This document shows, piece after piece, positions 60,134 to 64,000 of a DNA stretch of 64,000 bases. A program made the position numbers and the translations under genes. The first letter of the stretch is position 1, and each line of letters starts with the position of its first letter. Below the pieces are notes generated by a model that saw only the letters and a program-made list of their open reading frames with translations, ran no database searches and was not told where the DNA came from. The DNA comes from JACPYM01 sp031423495 (GTDB lineage Bacteria; Acidobacteriota; Blastocatellia; RBC074), in the NCBI GenBank assembly GCA_031423495.1, contig JANPFP010000144.1, positions 56,576 through 120,575 of the forward strand, in the 5' to 3' direction.

Positions 60134-62054
60134 ATTTGAGTAGGCCGACTTGCAAGCGCGAAGCCAGTTTGCCCGAACGATAAATGCGATGCGTCGCCTT
60201 CTGAAAATCGCTTTCCGTGCAGTTATAAATGTCTACGAACTTTTGCGGATTGCGATCCATCAGCGGGAACCATGAGCTTTGCACTTGCACCATGATTTTG
60301 TGTCCGGGCTTGAAGGTGTGATGCACGTCTTGCAACGCGACTTTCACCAACGTCGGTTGATTGGGTTTGAAAGGTTCGGGCTTTGACAGATCGTTGCGGA
60401 ACTTGCCGCGCAAGGCTTCGGCGCGCACCAGCATTTGGAATCCGCCCATCTTCACCTGTTGCCCTTGCGGCGAATCGTTAGGCGCGTCGTTCGGATATAC
60501 GTCAATCACTTTCACGACGAAGTCTGCGTCCGTGCCAGTAATTGAAACGAAAAGCTCCGCGTTGATCGGCCCCGCCAGCGTAACGGCTTCGGTCAGCGCG
60601 TCGCTGCTGTAAACCAACACGTCGGGCCGCGTGAAGGCGAAGCGTTGGTCTTCGACCATATAACCACCGCCGCGCCGATTGGCGATTTGCGCCGAAAAAG
60701 GCACCGGTTTCATCGGGTCGCTCACATATTCATCAAAGCCGTCTTTCGTTGCATTGGGCGTTTCAGCAGGAGCCGTGAACGCGAGTTTGCCGTTGGGTTG
60801 AAAGTAAAGTTGTTGCGGCTTGGCTTCGACCGGAGGCCATTGCGCGAAACTCTTCCACTCGTTCGCGCCCGTGCGAAAAGCCCACACGTCTGCACCCTTT
60901 TCGGTCTCGCGGAATTCGCCTTTGTCTTTGAGATAAAAATTGAAGAAGGGCAATTCAAGCTTTTCCTGATACCACGCGCCCGTCTTTTCGCCGAAGCGAA
61001 TGTTGCCCAACGCTTCACCGTCGCCGCTCCAACCGCCGTGGCTCCACGGCCCCATCACCAGCGTATTTTTCAGCTTGCCCGCGTTGCCTTCGAGGTTCGC
61101 ATAAGTCTTCAGCGCGCCGTATAAATCTTCGGCGTCAAACCATCCGCCGACCGTCATAATTGCGGGCCAGTTTTTGTGCGCGCGTTGTTTAAGGTGCGGC
61201 TCTGGCGTACGCGCCTGCCAAAAGGCGTCATACGTGGTGTGCGTCGTCACGTCGTTCCAGTACTTGTTTTTGCCCTTGAAAAAGTTTTTCTGCGCGTTCG
61301 CCACCGGGCCCATTCGCAAAAAGAATTCATAAGCATCGGGCGTATCCATGCTCCACGGCTTCCATTGCATTTGCGTAGGCTCAGGGCGCGGCATGCCGAA
61401 AGTCATATTGAATCCGAACGCGTCGAATAGAAACAGCGCGCCGTTGCGATGATCGTCATCGCCGATGAACCAGTTCGTGACAGGCGCTTGCGGCGAGACT
61501 GCCTTGATCGCCGGATGATCGGCCAGCGCCGCCATTGTTGTGTAAAAACCCGGATAAGAAATGCCGTAAGCGCCCAAGCGCCCGTTGTGGTTGGGAATGT
61601 TTTTCAGCAACCACTCGACGGTGTCGTAAGTGTCGCTCGCTTCGTCAATCTCGGTCGCGGCCATCTTGTTCGGATTGAAAGGCCGCACGTCGTCGAATTC
61701 GCCCTCAGACATAAACGTCCCGCGCACATCCTGATAAACGAAGAGGTAACCTTCCGGCGCAAAGCGATTCGATGGCCCCAAACCGCGTTTGAAATTCTCA
61801 GCGCCATACGGCCCCGCGCTGTAAGGCGTGCGCTCCATCAGGAAGGGGTATTTCTGCGACGTATCTTTCGGCGCATAAACGACAGTGAAAAGTCGCTTGC
61901 CATCGCGCATCGGAATCTGATGCTCTGATTTTGTGTAATTGGCTTTTACGTCATAGGCCGCTTGTTGTGCCTGTGCGTCGTGCGAACCGTAGAGCAGCGC
62001 CGCTACGCTCAGACACAAAGCCAGCCCGACAGCCGACCGATAAATGCGTTGCAT
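60132..62054 (-). CDS. CocE/NonD (S15) family hydrolase, alpha-amino acid ester hydrolase-like
   Basis: 640-residue secreted serine hydrolase. The ATG at 62054 has CAGGAG 7 bases upstream and begins a signal peptide ending DAQAQQ. The alpha/beta hydrolase domain shows MRDGKRLFTVVYAPKD, the nucleophile in GRLGAYGISYPGFY (Ser), the Asp in VGGWFDAEDLYG and the His in GPWSHGGWSG. A C-terminal jelly roll follows (about 455-640: TEAVTLAGPINAELFVSIT, FKPGHKIMVQVQSSWFP). Relatives hydrolyse amino acid esters, beta-lactam side chains or cocaine; the natural substrate is probably a small ester or peptide. Confidence 0.88.
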   Translation of the reverse strand: MQRIYRSAVGLALCLSVAALLYGSHDAQAQQAAYDVKANYTKSEHQIPMRDGKRLFTVVYAPKDTSQKYPFLMERTPYSAGPYGAENFKRGLGPSNRFAPEGYLFVYQDVRGTFMSEGEFDDVRPFNPNKMAATEIDEASDTYDTVEWLLKNIPNHNGRLGAYGISYPGFYTTMAALADHPAIKAVSPQAPVTNWFIGDDDHRNGALFLFDAFGFNMTFGMPRPEPTQMQWKPWSMDTPDAYEFFLRMGPVANAQKNFFKGKNKYWNDVTTHTTYDAFWQARTPEPHLKQRAHKNWPAIMTVGGWFDAEDLYGALKTYANLEGNAGKLKNTLVMGPWSHGGWSGDGEALGNIRFGEKTGAWYQEKLELPFFNFYLKDKGEFRETEKGADVWAFRTGANEWKSFAQWPPVEAKPQQLYFQPNGKLAFTAPAETPNATKDGFDEYVSDPMKPVPFSAQIANRRGGGYMVEDQRFAFTRPDVLVYSSDALTEAVTLAGPINAELFVSITGTDADFVVKVIDVYPNDAPNDSPQGQQVKMGGFQMLVRAEALRGKFRNDLSKPEPFKPNQPTLVKVALQDVHHTFKPGHKIMVQVQSSWFPLMDRNPQKFVDIYNCTESDFQKATHRIYRSGKLASRLQVGLLK

Positions 62055-62149
62055 GAAAAACTCCTGGAATGCGGGAAATTTGGTGCGCCGATTATAGCCA
62101 TCGGCGTTGCGGCGTACAGCAGGGCAGGTAGAGAATTTATTCACGGCGT

Positions 62150-62290
62150 CAGAAAAGTTTGTAACCGTCCTGGTCAGACCACAGTCTTTCCGTAATAACC
62201 GCTGAGGAAACCAGCTACGGAGCTTTCTTCAGAGGGGTATCCTCCTGTAAGCCGCTGCGAGAAAGCGCACAAACTCGCAGCGGCATTTTT
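62150..62290 (+). ncRNA. Possible small RNA ending in an intrinsic terminator
   Basis: No gene reads into the plus-strand terminator at 62251-62290, since both flanking genes are on the minus strand. The 100 bases before it contain short stems such as GAGGGGTATCCTC, and AGTTTGT near 62155 can pair with ACAAACT in the terminator. A weak -35 (TTGCGG near 62105) lies upstream. I do not recognise a known RNA family. Confidence 0.35.
62251..62290 (+). terminator. Intrinsic terminator on the plus strand
   Basis: GCCGCTGCGAG (62251-62261) pairs perfectly with CTCGCAGCGGC (62274-62284) around a 12-base loop. ATTTTT follows. It points away from the minus-strand genes on both sides. Confidence 0.75.
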
Positions 62291-62297
62291 ATTGCTG

Positions 62298-63224
<927 letters not shown>

Positions 63225-63359
63225 GGGTACAGTTTACATGCGACGGCCTGATAAATAGAAATTGCATTGGCACAGAGAGTTTGAGGCCAAACTGTATGAG
63301 GCAAAAAATTTGCGGTGCGCATATTCTTGGGCAATAATCACTGCGGAGGTCACATCGCA

Positions 63360-63929
63360 GTGGAAAGCCAAAATAACAATCACTTGCTCCAGCTAGTCTC
63401 GACCGCACTGAAACAAGATCAACTATCTGGGTTATCTGAAATGCTGAAAAGCATTGCCGAAGCAGTCAATGCTTGCGGTTGTATTCTATGGGAGGTCGCG
63501 CCCGGCGCTAATCTGGAAGTGCAACGTCCCAGCGGACGTTTGTTTGTCCTGGCCGAGTGGTTCCGTGACAGTCGTGTGATTGCCATGCACGACGTACCTT
63601 TGAGTAACTCAGTGATCGGTGCGGCTATTTTGGACAGTGCGCCTATCAATGTGCCTGATGTCTTGCGCGATGACCGAGTTTATCGCCACCCGGCCTTTCT
63701 GGTTGAAGCTAAGATCAAAACGATGTGCGTAGTGCCTATTGGTATACTGGCTGATAGCGAAGCGGGTGGCTCGCTCAGTCTTTATCGTAATGAACCTATC
63801 CCTTTTACCGATGAAGAAGTCGCCGTGGTCGAGCAACTGGCTAAGCTAATCCCTGATTTAGGTATTGTCCAAATCCTAGTTGAAATTCCTTCAAAGGGGT
63901 GGGCTTGGCAGAGCGGTATTCTTAGTTGA
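63360..63929 (+). CDS. GAF domain protein
   Basis: 189 residues from the GTG at 63360, which follows GGAGGT by 9 bases; the frame is open to 63315. A single GAF domain fills most of it (LSEMLKSIAEAVNACGCILW, SNSVIGAAILDSAPINVPDV, AKIKTMCVVPIGILADSEAG, PFTDEEVAVVEQLAKLIPDL). GAF domains bind small ligands or chromophores and are usually attached to an output domain; none is present here. The last 20 residues after the domain (QILVEIPSKGWAWQSG) look irregular, so an upstream frameshift or a separate output protein downstream is possible. Confidence 0.7.
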   Translation: MESQNNNHLLQLVSTALKQDQLSGLSEMLKSIAEAVNACGCILWEVAPGANLEVQRPSGRLFVLAEWFRDSRVIAMHDVPLSNSVIGAAILDSAPINVPDVLRDDRVYRHPAFLVEAKIKTMCVVPIGILADSEAGGSLSLYRNEPIPFTDEEVAVVEQLAKLIPDLGIVQILVEIPSKGWAWQSGILS

Positions 63930-63966
63930 AATTCTGTCCATCAGAAACCCAACAAGGAGACCCGAA

Positions 63967-64000
63967 ATGTCCAAACCTGAGATCCACCAAGAGAATTTAC
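63967..64000 (+). CDS. Start of a gene running off the window
   Basis: An ATG at 63967 has AAGGAG about 8 bases upstream and opens a frame, MSKPEIHQENL, to the window end. Too short to identify. It begins 37 bases after the GAF gene and may belong to the same operon. Confidence 0.5.
   Translation, partial: MSKPEIHQENL

Noticed and set aside
62150..62290. tmRNA, SRP RNA or RNase P RNA
   Set aside because: None of their conserved core sequences could be found; only an unassigned small RNA remains possible.

Overview
This window most probably comes from the chromosome of an acidobacterium, likely of the Blastocatellia type. That is an inference from gene content: two very large Oar-like TonB-dependent receptors with an N-terminal carboxypeptidase-regulatory domain, a planctomycete-type DUF1549/DUF1553 cytochrome protein, the squalene genes hpnC-hpnD-hpnE, three imidazolonepropionase-like amidohydrolases, two Uma2-family proteins and two large membrane SpoIIE-type phosphatases. 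No rRNA, tRNA, CRISPR array, prophage or integrase was seen.

Layout. 1-5.0 kb (minus): a TonB receptor cut by the window edge, a Uma2 protein and a GHL10-type glycoside hydrolase-like protein. 5.5-10.8 kb (plus): the three-gene proton-translocating transhydrogenase pntAA-pntAB-pntB, a small membrane protein, a secreted alpha/beta hydrolase and a sugar-nucleotide dehydratase. 11-13 kb: an AtoE-type short-chain fatty acid transporter and a MazF-like toxin with a non-classical partner. 13.3-20.1 kb (plus): a second TonB receptor, a secreted protein and two parvulin-type (PpiC/SurA-like) foldases that fit with outer-membrane protein export. 20.2-26 kb: a nucleic-acid block with a YhaM-type RNase, an Fe-S uracil-DNA glycosylase-like protein and, on the minus strand, a DUF4062-NACHT-HEAT STAND ATPase followed 30 bases later by a DRB0094-type RNA ligase. 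That pair is the best candidate for an undescribed, probably defensive, system. 26.2-36.8 kb: typA, decayed gene remnants, the DUF1549/1553 protein, a two-gene cassette flanked by direct repeats of that gene's 3' end, a lasso-B2-like transglutaminase, an inactive M1-peptidase homologue with TPRs, and a RAYT transposase between mirrored REP clusters. 36.9-42.1 kb (minus): hpnE, hpnD, hpnC and a 59-residue membrane protein, then deoC and a ROK sugar kinase. 42.2-48 kb (minus): three amidohydrolases, only one with its metal ligands, and a hendecad coiled-coil protein. 48-64 kb: a HAD hydrolase, a second Uma2, an aldehyde dehydrogenase, a diheme cytochrome, a sugar dehydrogenase/PKD/PA14 protein, the phosphatase pair, a CocE/S15 hydrolase, a possible small RNA, a PfkB kinase, a GAF protein and the start of a further gene.

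Two themes cut across the window. First, about a dozen junctions carry long inverted repeats of several families: REP type, an ACAGGATT type, a CCACAGAG type and palindromes built of heptamers. Several sit between convergent genes or form terminator hairpins. Second, several proteins keep an enzyme fold but have lost catalytic residues: the M1 homologue, two amidohydrolases and, partly, one phosphatase.
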